Source: Pomphorhynchus laevis
Taxonomy: Eukaryota > Acanthocephala > Palaeacanthocephala > Echinorhynchida > Pomphorhynchidae
Direction: 5' to 3'
DNA length: 64,000 nucleotides
NCBI GenBank assembly: GCA_012934845.2
Contig: WNNJ02000901.1
Location: forward strand, 1-64,000
This document shows, piece by piece, positions 24,830-37,658 of this stretch; position 1 is the first letter of the stretch, and each line of letters begins with the position of its first letter. The notes beneath the pieces are model-generated. The model made no database searches. It was not told the DNA's origin and saw nothing but the letters and a program-made list of their open reading frames with translations. Made by a program: the position numbers and the translations under genes.

Positions 24830-27800
24830 CAACACTTTATTCGTTGAATTGTTCTCAATTGACTCGATGCTTCGCCCAAGTAAGTTTGAAGGCAAACCTG
24901 AAACGACATCTGCCGAGTGGGAGCACTGCTACAATCATTCGAGAACTGCATGGACGAGATGTCGGCCTCCAATGCCGCTCGCCATTCTAACAAGCTGTAC
25001 CTACTGATCAACTATATCTCAACGGATGCCTATGAACTCATTGCAGAGCGCAATACGTGTGAGGAAGCTAGATTTATTCCGACAACGACATTCCTCAAGC
25101 CACCGAATATAATCCATGTCCGACAACGCCTATCCACTAAAAAACAAGGTAGTGACGAAATCATTAGTGACTATATTCGCCAGCTCGACATACTATCTAA
25201 GGACTGTGACTTTCAAGAAGTATTGGCTAAAGCACACGCAGATGAAGCAATCAGAAAAGCCTTCATAGCTGGTCTTAAGGATCCTCAGATCAGGCAAAAG
25301 CTTCTGGAGCAAAAATCATTGACCCTCGAAATGGCCACCAACATTACTCGAACAATGAATGCGGCTCAAATCGAGGCAAAGAAGTATGTGCAGGCTCCCT
25401 CTACAAACGAATTCTCTGCTCTAACCAACAACTCAACCCACAGCGCCTCCTAAGAGATTCCTGAATGCGCTGCTGCCCCCATATTCCGAACAACTCGTTC
25501 AAACCCAAAGAGCACCGAGAAATGCCAATTTTGTGAAAGGTCCTATCACCATCGATTCAAATGCCCGGCCAAAGACGCCAGTTGCTACAAATGTGAAAAG
25601 CGTGGTCACTTTGCACACGTGTGTAGATTATCGCAAACTCAATGTTCAGCTCTAAGTGTGAATATACTAGCAACCTCATACCCGCTAACAATGCACAGAT
25701 ACAGTTCGGTACACGTGAAAATTGGTAATATCCAGATATCCGAGCTCGTCGACAGTGGCAGTCTAAGCAACTTTATCGCATCAGATACGCTCAATCGCCT
25801 CAATATTCGGATGTACTCCTCAAAAAAGAACCATCAATCTAGCATCTGCTGATCAAACGTCAACAACCATTGGCCATTGTTATTTAAGCATGCATGATGG
25901 ACATAGACTATAGAAGACTAAAGCTCCTGGTGCTACCTAAACTATGCTTACCGCTCATCCTTGGTCAGGAATTCATGAAAAGGAATGCTAAAGTGTCATT
26001 CCTATACGCAGATGGACAAAAACCCGCCCTAGATATCTGCACTGTAGGTCATCTCAATGTCGACCCACCACAACTCTTCAGCAACCTATCTAGTGACATA
26101 CATCCCGTCTCTACAAAATCAAGCTATCAGTCGAAATTAGACCACGTGTATATCGAAGAAGAAATACGCAAATTGCTATCATCAGATATAATCGAAAAGT
26201 TGAATTCACCCTGGCGCGCACAAGTTTTTGTCGTAAAATCAAGAAATAAAAGTCGTATTGTAGTAGACTACTAGAGGACCATCAACAGATTTACCGAACC
26301 TGATGCGTTTCCAATGCCAAAAATCAATGATCTCATAAAGCAACTAGCAAAGTATAAATACTTTTCCAAGCTAGACTTACAATCTGCATATTATCAGTGC
26401 CCACTTAATAAAGAAGAAAAAGTATATACTGCATTCGAGGCCAATGGCCAGCTGTACCAGTATAAGAGAATCCCGTTCGGCAATACAAACTAAGTGGCCG
26501 TTTTTCAGCGAGTCATGGCCAGCATCATCCAGGATAACCATCTCAGTGCAACCTTTGTTTACGTCGACGATATTGTAGTGGCTAGTGGAGATATGGCGGA
26601 ACACGATGCTAACTTAGAGGCCTTCCGAAAGGTACTTGATAAGTACAAGATGAAGCTGAATCACGAGAAGTGTTCCTGGTCGATATCAAAGTTGACATAT
26701 CTAGGTCATCTCATACATAATGGCAAAATCCAACCAGATCCTGAAAGACTGCAGTCACTTCTTGACTTCCTTTCTTCAACGTCACTTAAGGCACTAAAAC
26801 GCCTCATTTGAATGCTCTCGTACTATAGCCAGTGGATACCGCGCTACTCAGAAGCAATCCGTCCACTCCTAAACGCTGAAAGTTTTCTTTTGACCAAAGC
26901 ACAGAGCACCTGCCTGAACTAACTAAAGGCCGAAATAGCTCATGCGTCTCTATCAGTCATAGATGACAATCAACCGTTCACTATAGAAATAGACGCCTCA
27001 GGAATAGCACTTGCTGCCATCTTATCGCAAGAAGGTAAAACTGTTGCATTCTTCTCGCGAACATTAAACAAAGCCGATCCTTCGGCTTTGTTTAATGTCT
27101 TTTTTACGGTCTCCGATCCTTCCTCGTCGCCGCCTCACTCGCCTGGAATCAACTCGCTCTCGACGTCCGCCGCGCTCCCTCCTTTATCACATTCAAACAC
27201 CTCCTCCGTTCACACCTTCTCGACACCTGATTCACAGTCTTGTTTTGTTGTGGTCATGTAAGCGTGTGCTGGCACGCATTTGCCACGTTAAAAGTCAGCC
27301 ATAGAATAAGGCCGCAGCCATAGTCGAATCGATTAGGAAATGGAGAGACTTTCTAATAGGTAGAAAATTTACTATAATTACAGATCGACAAGCTATCTTT
27401 TTCTGTTCGGAGCATCATCCAAAAACCGCATTAAAAACGACAAGCTTACACGCTGGAGACTAGAGCTCTCAAACTATACATATGATATACAATATCGCCC
27501 CGGACGGAAAAACTTCGCCGCAAATGCGCTGTCTCACCCCACATGTGCTGCAACCTCAAACCTCAACCTCGCTAAAAGACCTACACATCTTGCTATGTCA
27601 TCCTGGGATCATCACACGCCTGAACCACTTCGTCAAGCAAAGAAACTTGCCATACTCAATAAACGAGGTCCGAAAAGTATGTATGGAGTGCTCTACAAAA
27701 CTGCTAGACTCAGCCTCGATTTCACCGACCTCAGCAATCTCACCTAATCTCAGCCATAAGACCATTTGAACGTCTATCAATGGACTTTGTCGGTCCAAAG

Positions 27801-28650
27801 CCTACCATTGATCGTGATAAATTCATGCTGGTAATTGTTGACGAGTACTCACGCTATCCGTTCGTCTATCCCTGCGAGAATACCTTCCCACATACGGTAA
27901 TCAATTGCCTACAAAACTTGTTCTCTCTTTTCGAAGAACCAGACGCCGTACAATCGGACCGAGGGAGCTACTTTATGTCAACTGAACTATGCGACTTTAT
28001 TTGAAGCAACGGAACCATTATTTCCCATTTTACCCGATATCATCCCATTGGAAACGGTTAATGCGATAGAGTTAATGGAGTAGTATGGAAGACCATCCAG
28101 CTCGCTCTACGATCCAGAGGACTCACTGATGCTAACTGGAAACTAGTTCTGAATACAGAACTGCACTCTATTCGATCACTACTCTGCACCTCAACCAACT
28201 GCCCTCGCGCGAGAGAGAATGTTTAATTTCCCGAGAAAGTCCAGCAATGGTTACTCGATTCCGTAATAGCTAATATCAGGCCCGGCTAACCTTAGAAACT
28301 TTGTACGTCAATCAAAGACCGACCCTCTACTGATACCCGTCGAAATTCTTCACTCGACACCTCATTACTCCAGGATCCACTACGAATACGGGCGGGAACC
28401 AACGGTGTCGACATCTGACCTGGCCCCCGCCAAGCCAACATTATGTGAAGATTCCCTTCCAACGGATCATATAGGAGAGTTAAATTCTGACAATGAACTG
28501 CTAACTAATGAAAGGACAACCAAATCAACTCAACCAGAAAGCGATACGTCAAGCCTACATAAAATACTACATCAATCCCTTAAGCAATACATAGAGAGAG
28601 GAATGATGATCCCTTCAGCTTCCTTCCCGAACGCTCGTCCAGAAGACGAA
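24830..28650 (+). mobile_element. broken Ty3/gypsy-like LTR retrotransposon
   Basis: In plus orientation the parts come in the usual order: gag (24830-25450), CCHC nucleocapsid-type knuckles (about 25520-25630), aspartic protease (about 25740), reverse transcriptase with a YVDD box (about 26150-26800), RNase H (about 26940-27500) and integrase (about 27560-28250). The order protease-RT-RNase H-integrase places it in the Ty3/gypsy group. It is clearly broken, with around ten interruptions. No long terminal repeats were seen at either side, so it looks like an old internal fragment. Confidence 0.85.
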
Positions 28651-28689
28651 TAATACGCATGAGGAATTGGAATTAAGGACCAGGAGAAT

Positions 28690-29725
28690 GTAACGACTTA
28701 TAGCTATCAAAAACATTAAAGATCATTTGGAACGTCATGTTTCGTTACAAACGATAGTTTTATCAGAAATAAATTCATTATTTTGTCACGAATCTCAATT
28801 TGGTCAATTTTATATGTTGCCTAAAATCCACAAAAACGATATAAACAATGCAAAGGCCGACCAATTATTGACAACCTAAATTGCCCTACAAAATTATTAT
28901 CTACTTACATTCACAAACAATTAAAAGATATTTTACCAAATGTATCAGCGCATATCTCAAATACACAAGATTTTCTAAAACGTTTTAATGCCATAAAACA
29001 TGTAATACCGACAAACGCTCGATTAATACCATTAGATGTATCATCTCTATATACTAATATTCCACATAAAGATGGGGTGTATTGCATTGATCCGAAATTG
29101 AAAGACAGTAATTTCCCAAATAAACAAAGACAGTTTATATCAGAATTTGTGAAAATAATTCTTGAAAATAACGTTTTTCAATTCGGAGATAGATACTTCA
29201 AGCAGATATACAAGACGGCAATGGGCACCCATGGCACCAGTGTACGCCATTATATACATGGATTTTTTCGAGCAAGATAAGCTAGAATCTGCAAATAAAC
29301 GCCCCTTATACTGGTGGCGTTACATTGATGATATATTCATGATATGGAATGAGTCAGATCATGACTTAGAAATGTTTATTGCACATCTTAATGACGGTCC
29401 ACTGACTTTCACAGTTAATAAATGTGTCCCCTTTTCTTTCTTGGATGTAGAAATATGTAAAGATAATAAAGGAAAATATCATACAACGATACACAGAAAG
29501 TCAACATCATACAATATGTTTTTGCATAGTTTAAGTTGCCATCCCTTGAAAACGAATAAAAATATGATATGCAACGAAGCCTTGCGTATATTAAAAATTT
29601 GCGACAAAATTTGTTTCAAAGAAGAGCACTTATCGTATTTGACTAAATCACTTCTAAGCAGAGGCTACAACAAATTAATTATCAATAAGCAAAAACGACC
29701 AGTGAGTATTTCATTCTACTGATGA
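28690..29725 (+). mobile_element. Penelope-like element relic (RT)
   Basis: The plus strand encodes typical Penelope-like reverse transcriptase blocks: an FYMLPKIHK-like segment, a region resembling PLDVSSLYTNIPH near 29035, and the catalytic block WWRYIDDIFMIWNESDHDLE near 29310, followed by the thumb with CVPFSFLDVEICKD. No GIY-YIG endonuclease domain is visible downstream. The copy is broken, with several interruptions. It differs from the Penelope-like element at 33890-35650, so at least two lineages are present. Confidence 0.8.
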
Positions 29726-29815
29726 GTGTTGCCGGGTACTCATTGGTGGTCTAGAAGTGACATAGTGACTGAAAGTCGTGAATCGAAGTTCAGTCTATCA
29801 AGCAGCACCATTTAG
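29726..29815 (+). other. tRNA-like segment, possible SINE head
   Basis: The segment has an A-box-like TGGTGGTCTAGAAGTG and a B-box-like GAATCGAAGTTC about 35 bases on, directly after the Penelope-like relic. No cloverleaf could be supported. Confidence 0.25.
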
Positions 29816-29879
29816 TATATATATTTAAAAAATGGTTGACATTTGATCTATAATTTAAGGAACATATGGTATCCTGTAA

Positions 29880-30520
29880 TCATTTATTGCAACTCAATAG
29901 CGAGGATAATATGATATTCTCAGAACCGGATCGAAATCCTCGTATGCAATGGGAAGTAGCACGTTTAAGCGTAAAGCCAATAACTCGCTTTAATATGCAT
30001 AGACACTTGAGATAAGTTCGATTTTGTTGTTTAACTGATTGCAGTAGGGCTATCTGTTTTAGAACGAGTGTTGTGATTGACCAACACTACCCGAAACTGA
30101 AAAAAAGAGGGAACGAACGTCTCTCCACGTCGACTATTCTTTCATAATATTTGGATCTTTTGTGATTTTCATTATACGCTAATGCTGACACTACAGATGT
30201 GGAGTACGATGCGGTAAATCTATTGAATACGACGACTTCGAAAAACGTCCGCTCAGCTAGATTCGATATCTATATAATCAATTGCACACAATATCGATCC
30301 CCGCTTCTTTTTCACGAGTGGTTGTCAGATTTTCGAACATCAAAATCTCGCTAATATTCTGCAAATGTGGTTGCATTTTTACGTTTTATGTCAGTTTTCT
30401 CAGTTCATCAGCTACTACGTCCCTTATTGAGTTATGGCGGACAATTTGCAGTTCCCCCGCTTACACGACGATAAATGATATAAACAAAGACTAGCGTTCT
30501 ACACACAATACGATAACAAA
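29880..30520 (-). pseudogene. C-terminal relic of RT/PD-(D/E)XK element (copy X5)
   Basis: Reading the minus strand by eye gives SCKRGN, then HNSIRDVVADELRKLT, then MFENLTTTREKEAGIDIVCN, then ERTFFEVVVFNRFTASYSTS, NENHKRSKYYERIVDVERRS and finally LKQIALLQSVKQQNR...LKRVIGFTLKRATSHCIRGF. This is the cysteine motif, the nuclease-like core and the closing helix of the same subfamily as 58928-60480 (which has ERTYFDDAIYNPFASSY and LKQIAL). Several stops and frame changes break it. Positions run from about 30500 down to 29890. The RT part is absent. Confidence 0.6.
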
Positions 30521-30544
30521 CGTTCTGGATAAAATAAAATATAA

Positions 30545-30790
30545 TAAAATTCAAAATAAAAGTCAACTTTTACGAATCGACTAATAAATAACATACGATG
30601 TATAATAATAAGGATTAGAGGTCATCAGAAGGAATTGTTATGTTATCAGGTTTCGGCTATTATTCTTCGACACAACATAGCAGATGGGCCAAATGCATTC
30701 TAATGACGTATTTTCTCTTATAAAATTTGATTATCTTGTGTATCTTATTCAAAAATGAAGTATATTATTTATTATTCATCTTGTGCTGTT
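30545..30790 (-). mobile_element. Penelope-like terminal repeat, solo
   Basis: The sequence aligns with 33895-34140, the terminal region of the Penelope-like element there. Shared landmarks are ACTAATAAATAACA, GTCATCAGAAGGAA.TG.TATG, TATCAGGTTTCGGC and ACATAGCAG.TGGGCCAAAT. No coding part is attached. Confidence 0.65.
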
Positions 30791-30866
30791 GGTACCACTT
30801 CTAGTGGTCCTACTATAAGTGGTACATCAGTACCACTTCCATCGGTACCACTTCTTGTGCTGTTGC
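30783..30866. repeat. cluster of GGTACCACTTC motifs
   Basis: Four direct or near-direct copies of (G)GTACCACTTC and two inverted AAGTGGTAC-type copies lie between two copies of TTGTGCTGTTG. The cluster directly follows the solo terminal repeat. Confidence 0.6.
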
Positions 30867-31717
30867 TCAGCATTTTGTGAGTTTGAGCCATCCCATTGAT
30901 TTCGAAAATGCAACTATTTTTTCAGTTGAAAATAACTCGTTATTTCACATGTACTCCGTTGGAGCAATTCTAGCCTTTTCATCGAGAACTGAATACAATA
31001 CACCTTGTTTGTAATACAATACACCTTGTCAGGGTTTCATCTTCAAAAGAATGAATCCACCTTTTAAATGTAATTTGCATTGGATTAAAATATTTATTAA
31101 AAATAACTAATCCTCATCCATTTTTTAAATTTGCAATTATGGTGGAACATCAATAAAATACTAATTTATTTTCACATTTAACTAGCTGCTGCTAAGCATC
31201 ATCAGCAAAATATGTACCATTTGTTCAACATTTATTTCATAAATTCATTTTTTAAAATATTTATTTTATGCATTCGTTTACGTTTATGCATATTTTGGTC
31301 CACTTCAAACATTACTTAAGCAAACATTTGATGTTTCTCTTGTAATTAACTGAAAACTTGCATCGTCAAGCAATCAAATTTAAAACTTGCATAGTGAACG
31401 ATAAAATTTATAATCTATTTAACTAGAATAAATTTTGTAATAATTTCATATTAACCATTGAATTTTTTAATTATTCGAATATTTTATACATTAATTTTAT
31501 TTTATATCAATGTGATGTGCATATCTATTATATTGGCGCATAATGTCACACTATAATTATGTAAATGTGAACATTATCGTATTCGAATTATTTAAATATT
31601 TGAATTAAACAGATAACTGGAATTGAAAATTCTTAAATTTGACAATATCAGTTTCTTTTTAAATATTATAAGTACATCATCATATTTTCCAAATTACTTT
31701 TTGGTAGTATTTAAAAT
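30867..31717. other. no gene seen; downstream region of the sHSP gene
   Basis: AT-rich DNA with a short duplicated phrase (AATACAATACACCTTGT twice near 30990-31030). No other structure recognised. Confidence 0.5.
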
Positions 31718-32833
31718 TTATAAGGGTAATTCGATCACCAAACATGAATTAGATGTAAAATACGATCGAATCTCTTTCGTTTTTATTTGATCTACAAGTG
31801 GTATTTCTTTTATCCATAACCCGGCAGTACTGACGTCTTTGCTGTTTTTCTTGCTCACTATTTGTAGCGTATTACTGAGGACTTTTATAGTTATGCCCTG
31901 TGGGTCATGACCGGACATTTTCAATTTTACAATTAGGCAATTACGTTTTTTACAATACTTGGGCTTAAGTGACGATCGGAGAAAGTCTTCTATACTGTAT
32001 ACTGTGTTTTCGGTTTTGTGCTTTGAAACGAGTTGCAAAAGTGATAATGATGGTGATACTGGCGATGAAGAACATGCCGTCTTTGTCTGAACGTTCTGTA
32101 GATTTGCTGAAGTAGTAGGCTTCTTTGAAGATAACAAAATTGGACTAGTCCACTGTGTTGGTGTTGACGGTTCTACTAGTTCAAATAGATCGCCTTTATT
32201 CTGATTAATCACCCCGCCGTCTATAGCTTGATCCTCCTCAATACTGTTTTCGTCGTTTTTTATACTTTTATGAAGTCTTTGTTTACTGTTGGTATTATAA
32301 GACAGCATAGGCGTTTGTGTTAATGCACGACATTGATTGTTTCTATTATAGTAATGATGTGTTTTAGATGGTAGATAAATAGTTAGTATTCCATTGCTGG
32401 ACAATGTTGAGGAAATCAAATTGATATCAGTTTCTACGGGAATATGAAACGTCCTTAACAGTTCTTTTCTGATATAGTTATTTTGGTCGATCGACAGTAT
32501 GTATCGTAAGGCACGAATCGTAAGATTACCGCTAGGTTCCAGTACGTCTACAGCTATTGAATGTGGTTCAAAGCCCGACACGTCGATTTGTATGGTATTC
32601 GAGAGTGTGTTATTTAGCATTGCTGGTGATACCATTGCTTTTCTTTGGCTACTATTTGGGTTACTAACATGTGGCCTAACCCACCATTTATCCTGCTGCT
32701 GAATAGGGTAAGCTGATGACTGGTAATTTGGATAACTCTGCTGTAACCAGAATTGCGGATGTGAAATTTCTTGATGACGCGGATGTTGTTGATGACGGTT
32801 TCGGATTGGGTCGTATGTAATTAGAGAATTCAT
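31718..32833 (-). CDS. small heat shock protein with two alpha-crystallin domains
   Basis: This 371-residue chaperone of the HSP20/alpha-crystallin family would hold unfolding proteins in the cytosol without ATP. The first alpha-crystallin domain spans about residues 78-156 (IQIDVSGFEPHSIAVDVLEP, then RTFHIPVETDINLISSTLSS and NGILTIYLPSK, the family's A-x-x-x-G-x-L-like end). The second spans about 290-371 (NCLIVKLKMSGHDPQGITIK ... NSCLVIELPL) and ends the protein. A Q/P/Y-rich N-terminal arm of about 75 residues and a Ser/Thr-rich linker complete it. Double-domain sHSPs of 35-40 kDa are typical of flatworms (Schistosoma p40, Taenia p36 types). The frame is uninterrupted with no intron. A weak heat-shock-element-like GAAAATTTGAAA lies about 45 bases upstream of the ATG, which I would not rely on. 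Confidence 0.92.
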   Translation of the reverse strand: MNSLITYDPIRNRHQQHPRHQEISHPQFWLQQSYPNYQSSAYPIQQQDKWWVRPHVSNPNSSQRKAMVSPAMLNNTLSNTIQIDVSGFEPHSIAVDVLEPSGNLTIRALRYILSIDQNNYIRKELLRTFHIPVETDINLISSTLSSNGILTIYLPSKTHHYYNRNNQCRALTQTPMLSYNTNSKQRLHKSIKNDENSIEEDQAIDGGVINQNKGDLFELVEPSTPTQWTSPILLSSKKPTTSANLQNVQTKTACSSSPVSPSLSLLQLVSKHKTENTVYSIEDFLRSSLKPKYCKKRNCLIVKLKMSGHDPQGITIKVLSNTLQIVSKKNSKDVSTAGLWIKEIPLVDQIKTKEIRSYFTSNSCLVIELPL

Positions 32834-33889
32834 CCTTTTTTAAATTGGGATTCACAACTAGCAGATATTTTTCAAATTTTCTTGCTAATCTCTGGTGATT
32901 TTAAAGCTGTTTCTCTGTTCATCATGATATTAGTGTTGCTGCTTGTATCATAATCATCATAAATTGATGATAAAACTTAAAAATTATCATCGCGAAGATT
33001 ATGCAAGAAAATTGTTATGTGAAGTAATTGGGATCCTCTGTATAAATGTGTATTCCACGAAAAATACTACACGATATAGGCAGCTTTTTGTTCAGGGTTA
33101 TTATTAACAGCTTTTAGGAAACAGACTTGTCTCTACATAGAACTATGAGGGTATGTATTGATGCGCACTGCTGACGATGCTTCGCTTTTGTAGACCGCAC
33201 ATTACATGCATGAAGTCTCATTTTTTGTCAATAATTTGAAAAAAGGAGAACGTCCTTGATTGCTCTATAGCTTGCCAGTTTCACTTACGTCTAATCATAT
33301 TCGTATTGTTTTTGTAAACTCTATAATATAATATGGCAAGGAACTATCTTTTTCTAACCTAATTATCTTTATCTTGTAAATATATTGCGTGTTATTATCC
33401 CCGATGTTGTCCTCATCTTTAAAAAATACCAACCGCAAACAAGTATCGCAACACCTTTTCAACTTATACTGGTATATAACTACAAATACCATATTGCGTG
33501 CATATCTATTTATAAGTAGATATCTATTTACACAAATACTATTTCAGAATACGACTTTCAAGCATACTGCTATTTTGTTAAATGTCGTTTCGATGGATTT
33601 TACATAATGCCAAAAATTTCGTTGCAAAAAAAAACAAATTTCTTATGCCTTACAATATGGTAGATGTTACAAGACTTTATTATGCAAAACGATTTGAGTA
33701 AAATGCAGTAATGTTAAAATTTTAATGGAATTATATAATCAAATCAGCTAACTGAGTCTACGTATTTAATATAATTAATTATAAAATAAACAAAGCATAA
33801 TAATGCTAAATCAAAATTTAATAATTAAATAATAAAATTAATAATCGTTTTAAGATTTTTTATAATTTAAATCAAGTTCAAATGAAAAA
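32834..33889. other. no gene seen; upstream region of the sHSP gene
   Basis: Open frames of 65-72 codons on both strands near 33295-33607 overlap each other and have no recognisable content. The segment should hold the sHSP promoter, but no TATA box with good spacing was fixed. Confidence 0.5.
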
Positions 33890-35650
33890 TTGAGATTTCA
33901 AATAAAAGTCATTTTTATGAATTAACTAATAAATAACAGACGTTGCATCAGAATAAGAATTAGAAGTCATCAAAAGGAACTGCTATGCTATCAGGTTTCG
34001 GCCCCTAACTACTCTACCCAACATAGCAGCAGGGCCAAATACATGCTAATGATGTATTTCCTCTGATAAAACTATCTAGTATCTTATTCTAATACAAAGT
34101 ATATTATTTATTATCCATCCATAAAAATTTGCCACTTAAGAGTTTAAATTTATTCTTTATATTATTGTGTTGATTTATATATTTTACTATTTTCTGCTTG
34201 ATGTTATTTTTATAGTAACCTAGTTTAAAATATGTATCTATTAAATTATTTAAATGATTTTGAAGAAAGCCAATATCATTACATATTGTTGCAATTCTTA
34301 AAATTTCATTATTTAATGTATTGTATTTTATATTATATGGTATGCATGAATGCTCATGCAAAAATATGTTTCTTGTAAATTTAAAAATGTCATCTTTACG
34401 ATATAAATTAATAGTAGTTTTAGTTAATGTTAATTTAATGTTCATATCTAGATATACACCTTCTTTATCATTAATATTGGTTTTGTTAAGAATAAGGCTT
34501 TCTGGATAAATGTGCTCACTAATTGAATAAAAATTATTAGAATTAAATACACATATATCATCAATGTATCGAAACATATATTTCATATATTTATAATGTT
34601 TAGATTTAGTTTTTACACAGTTATGAACAAATTCATATTCTAAAGAGCTTAAAAACAAGTCAGCTATAATTGGGCTACTATTACCACCCATTAGAACACC
34701 TTTTACTTGTCTAAATATAGATGTCCCTACTTTTAAATAATTTTGATTTATCAAAATATTTAAGGATTCTAATAATTCAATTTTATCCATATATTTACAT
34801 TTACTTGATGGTTTAATTTTTTAGATATGCGTTATAATTATTATAGCATATATATGTATATCTTTTTCCGAATATTAGATTAATTAATTTTACTAACGCT
34901 TCTTTAATATCTACTAAACCTAGATTTGTATAAAGCGTACTAAAATCGTATGTATTTATATTTTGAAAATTTATTCCTTTTGTCTGTTCTAAAAATTCTT
35001 TTGTAGAATTAATACTGAAATAGTGTGTTATACCAGTATTAATTTCGATTACCTTGCAATATTTTTTAAAATGTGCTTTAATTACTTTAAGTATTTTATT
35101 CATATAGACAGAAAGTGGTTTTAATGTACATTTAAACGCACTACATATGATCCTAGGTTTTATTGGATTTTTATGTAATTTTGGATTCCAATATTAGCTA
35201 TAGTTTTATTATCTGATTCAACCTTTATACCCTTTTTATCCATTATAGAACAGTGACTTGTAATAATTGTTTCTAAACTCAACTCACTACGTTCATATGT
35301 TGGATTTACAATTAAATCATTAGAATTAACCTCTTTCACTAGTATATCATAATAAAGCTTTTTGCATATGAAGACAAAGTTATTACTAGCTTTATCAATA
35401 GTTGTTATTATATAGTTATCCTTTAATTTAGTAAGTTCTTTATACATATCTTTATTAATTTTATCTTTTTTTATAATTGTTTGTTATTTTCATTTTATTT
35501 TTAATTTTATCAAATATATAATCTTTCCAAATGTTTATTTTAGATATATTCGAGCTTTCACTATTAATCAGCTTACTAAAGTAATCATTTAAGTTATTAT
35601 ATAACGAATTGTAAATTTTATTTTTGTCGTTGTTATTATTTAATCTTTAT
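33890..35650 (-). mobile_element. Penelope-like element (RT), broken, with terminal region
   Basis: On the minus strand, N-terminal KDNYIITTIDKASNNFVFIC (about 35420), a middle part with TYDFSTLYTNL (about 34940) and the palm with LMGGNSSPIIADLFLS and FRYIDDICVFN (about 34690-34540) mark a Penelope-like reverse transcriptase. The terminal region (33890-34103) carries the family tail seen also at 1-190, 30545-30790 and 63715-63850. The element is broken, with a handful of interruptions, and no GIY-YIG domain is visible. It is better preserved than the other Penelope-like relic and is probably younger. Confidence 0.8.
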
Positions 35651-37486
35651 TTATACCCTTTTGATAGCAGCTTTCTTAATTCACAATTTTCAATTAATTC
35701 TAGATTATGGGCACATATATGTACCCATATATGTGCACATAATGCTACAATTCAAACGGACTTTTATTACCGAAGTTGTTACCATAAAATTGTTTTATAA
35801 TAAGCAACGCACCGAATTTAATATTCGACTGAATAAACTCATTTTAGTTTTAAAAAATAACTTATCTTTAGCAAATAATTGACCAAGTCCTAATATCGTC
35901 AACATAAAATGGCATGCCAAAGTTTTAAAGGTATAATAAAATACAATATTTCCATAGCTTTTTCAGAGTTTTAGTTCGATATGATCAGTCAAACGGTCTT
36001 ATAGCTATCTTAAATTTTATAATGAGAAAATATTTTAAATTCGAATTTACACCAATAAACAATGTAAATAGGTATATTTATTTTCACATCTTTTAAAATA
36101 TCCGAATTTTTATGTTTTAGTAGACAAATTATGTCTTTATAAAACATCTATTTTGACAATAATAATCCGTTTTTAGAAAACAAGTAAAAATCAATTGCTT
36201 GGTCTGAAAGAATTTGATCAAATGAAATTTAATAAAAATTACAGAAATTAAAAGTTTATTTAAAGTCTGTGATAATTTTTATAATATATTTAAGCATATA
36301 ATCTACTTTAACCTTATATTTTTTAATCATTTTAACAACTTTAATCCATCTTTAAATTATTTAATCTATATTCATTATTTTAACCCATATTTCCCTCTTT
36401 AACCTTCCCTAACCATTATCCGATATATGCCTTACCCTTACTCCTTTTTACATTTTCCAAAAAATATAATATGCGCCCTTTCAGATGAACAAAATTAACT
36501 CTATCCGATTTTTAGGATCTGTAAACAGAAATTTAAGAAGGTAGAAGGACAAAAGGGCTTAAGAAACTTTAAGCGAATAAAGAGGTAAAGCAATTTTAGG
36601 GAGGTTAATTAAATACGGTTTATTAAATAAAATAGGCTAAAGGCGGTTTATTAAAGAAAAGAAGCTAAAGGCGGTTTATTAAAGAAATAAGTAAGAAGCC
36701 CAAACTTTGTCGTGAAAAAATGTTTGAGGGAACGAAAATTGTCGAAAGAAAAACCTAGGTAAATCACAATCAAAATCTTTAACATAAATAATTCTACAGT
36801 TTTGAATTGATACATTTGACAAATGAGATGCGTCAGGAAGTGTAAATTCCAACACACCAGAATGTGTTTTCTAATTGAAGCCTAATCACTCTTAGAATCA
36901 ACACACATAAGTATAGAATGAAGAAAATTACAATTGAATAGTACTGCTAGAGCTGTGTGATACATACGTAGGCATATATTAACTGGTGATTAAATTTCTA
37001 TTTTATAGTAGCTCAAAAATTTTTATAATGTTCTGTAACTTTGATGGTGACGTTAGAACTAGATGAGATTTAAAGTTACCGGCTAATAATATTGAAGTGT
37101 ATGAATAAATTTTATATATAATTATGGATAGTTCATCTAATATATCAGAAGATATAAGATTCGGTTTAAGATATGGTGATTATTGAAATAGAATAAACAC
37201 ATGTTTATTCTATTTCAGAGCAAAACGTCTCAGTCAAAATAAAAGTGTTAAATTTCATTATAAAAGCTGAGTAACCAATAGAGTTTAAACGTCGAAAACA
37301 CCCAAAGTGTATTTGGTCTTGGTGCTAGGTTACTTGGAGGAATAGTAGTCGAAAATAACAAGGCAGTTCTTTAATATGACCTGTAGTGCCAATTCATATT
37401 AAATCTACAGTTATTTTATTCTTAACTCTAGTGTTTATCATGTAGTGTTAATTCTTCTAATATGTAAGCGTTAAAAATTGTAATTT
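35651..37486. other. no gene seen; AT-rich with palindromes
   Basis: A nested palindrome lies at 35704-35743 (arms GCACATATATG/CATATATGTGC) and a perfect 16-bp one at 37184-37217 (TGAAATAGAATAAACA). A short GGTTTATTAAA phrase repeats at 36605-36690. No conserved protein found. Confidence 0.5.
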
Positions 37487-37547
37487 TCAAAGAAACTTTA
37501 AATAAATCTAAATTATATAATCACATATAAGCCCGACGCGAAAGAAT

Positions 37548-37590
37548 GACGAATGCCGTTTCGTCATCACAATGACTCATCAGTGCCAGA
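37548..37590 (-). ncRNA. hammerhead ribozyme core (stems II and III), stem I unclear
   Basis: On the minus strand CTGATGA (37583-37577) is followed by a perfect 5-bp stem II GTCAT/ATGAC with TGTG loop, then GAAA, then a 3-bp stem III ACG/CGT with a 5-base loop, then the cleavage triplet GTC ending at 37548. All invariant core bases are present. The flanks that should form stem I do not pair at the junction, so self-cleavage is uncertain. Confidence 0.6.
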
Positions 37591-37658
37591 TCCCTCCCAC
37601 TAAATGATGCAGAGGAGGACTAGTATATGTAACTGTTAAAAATTGTAATTTTCAAAGA

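Noticed and set aside
23800-28650. Intact LTR element with terminal repeats
   Set aside because: No matching long terminal repeats were seen at the borders and the coding part is clearly broken.
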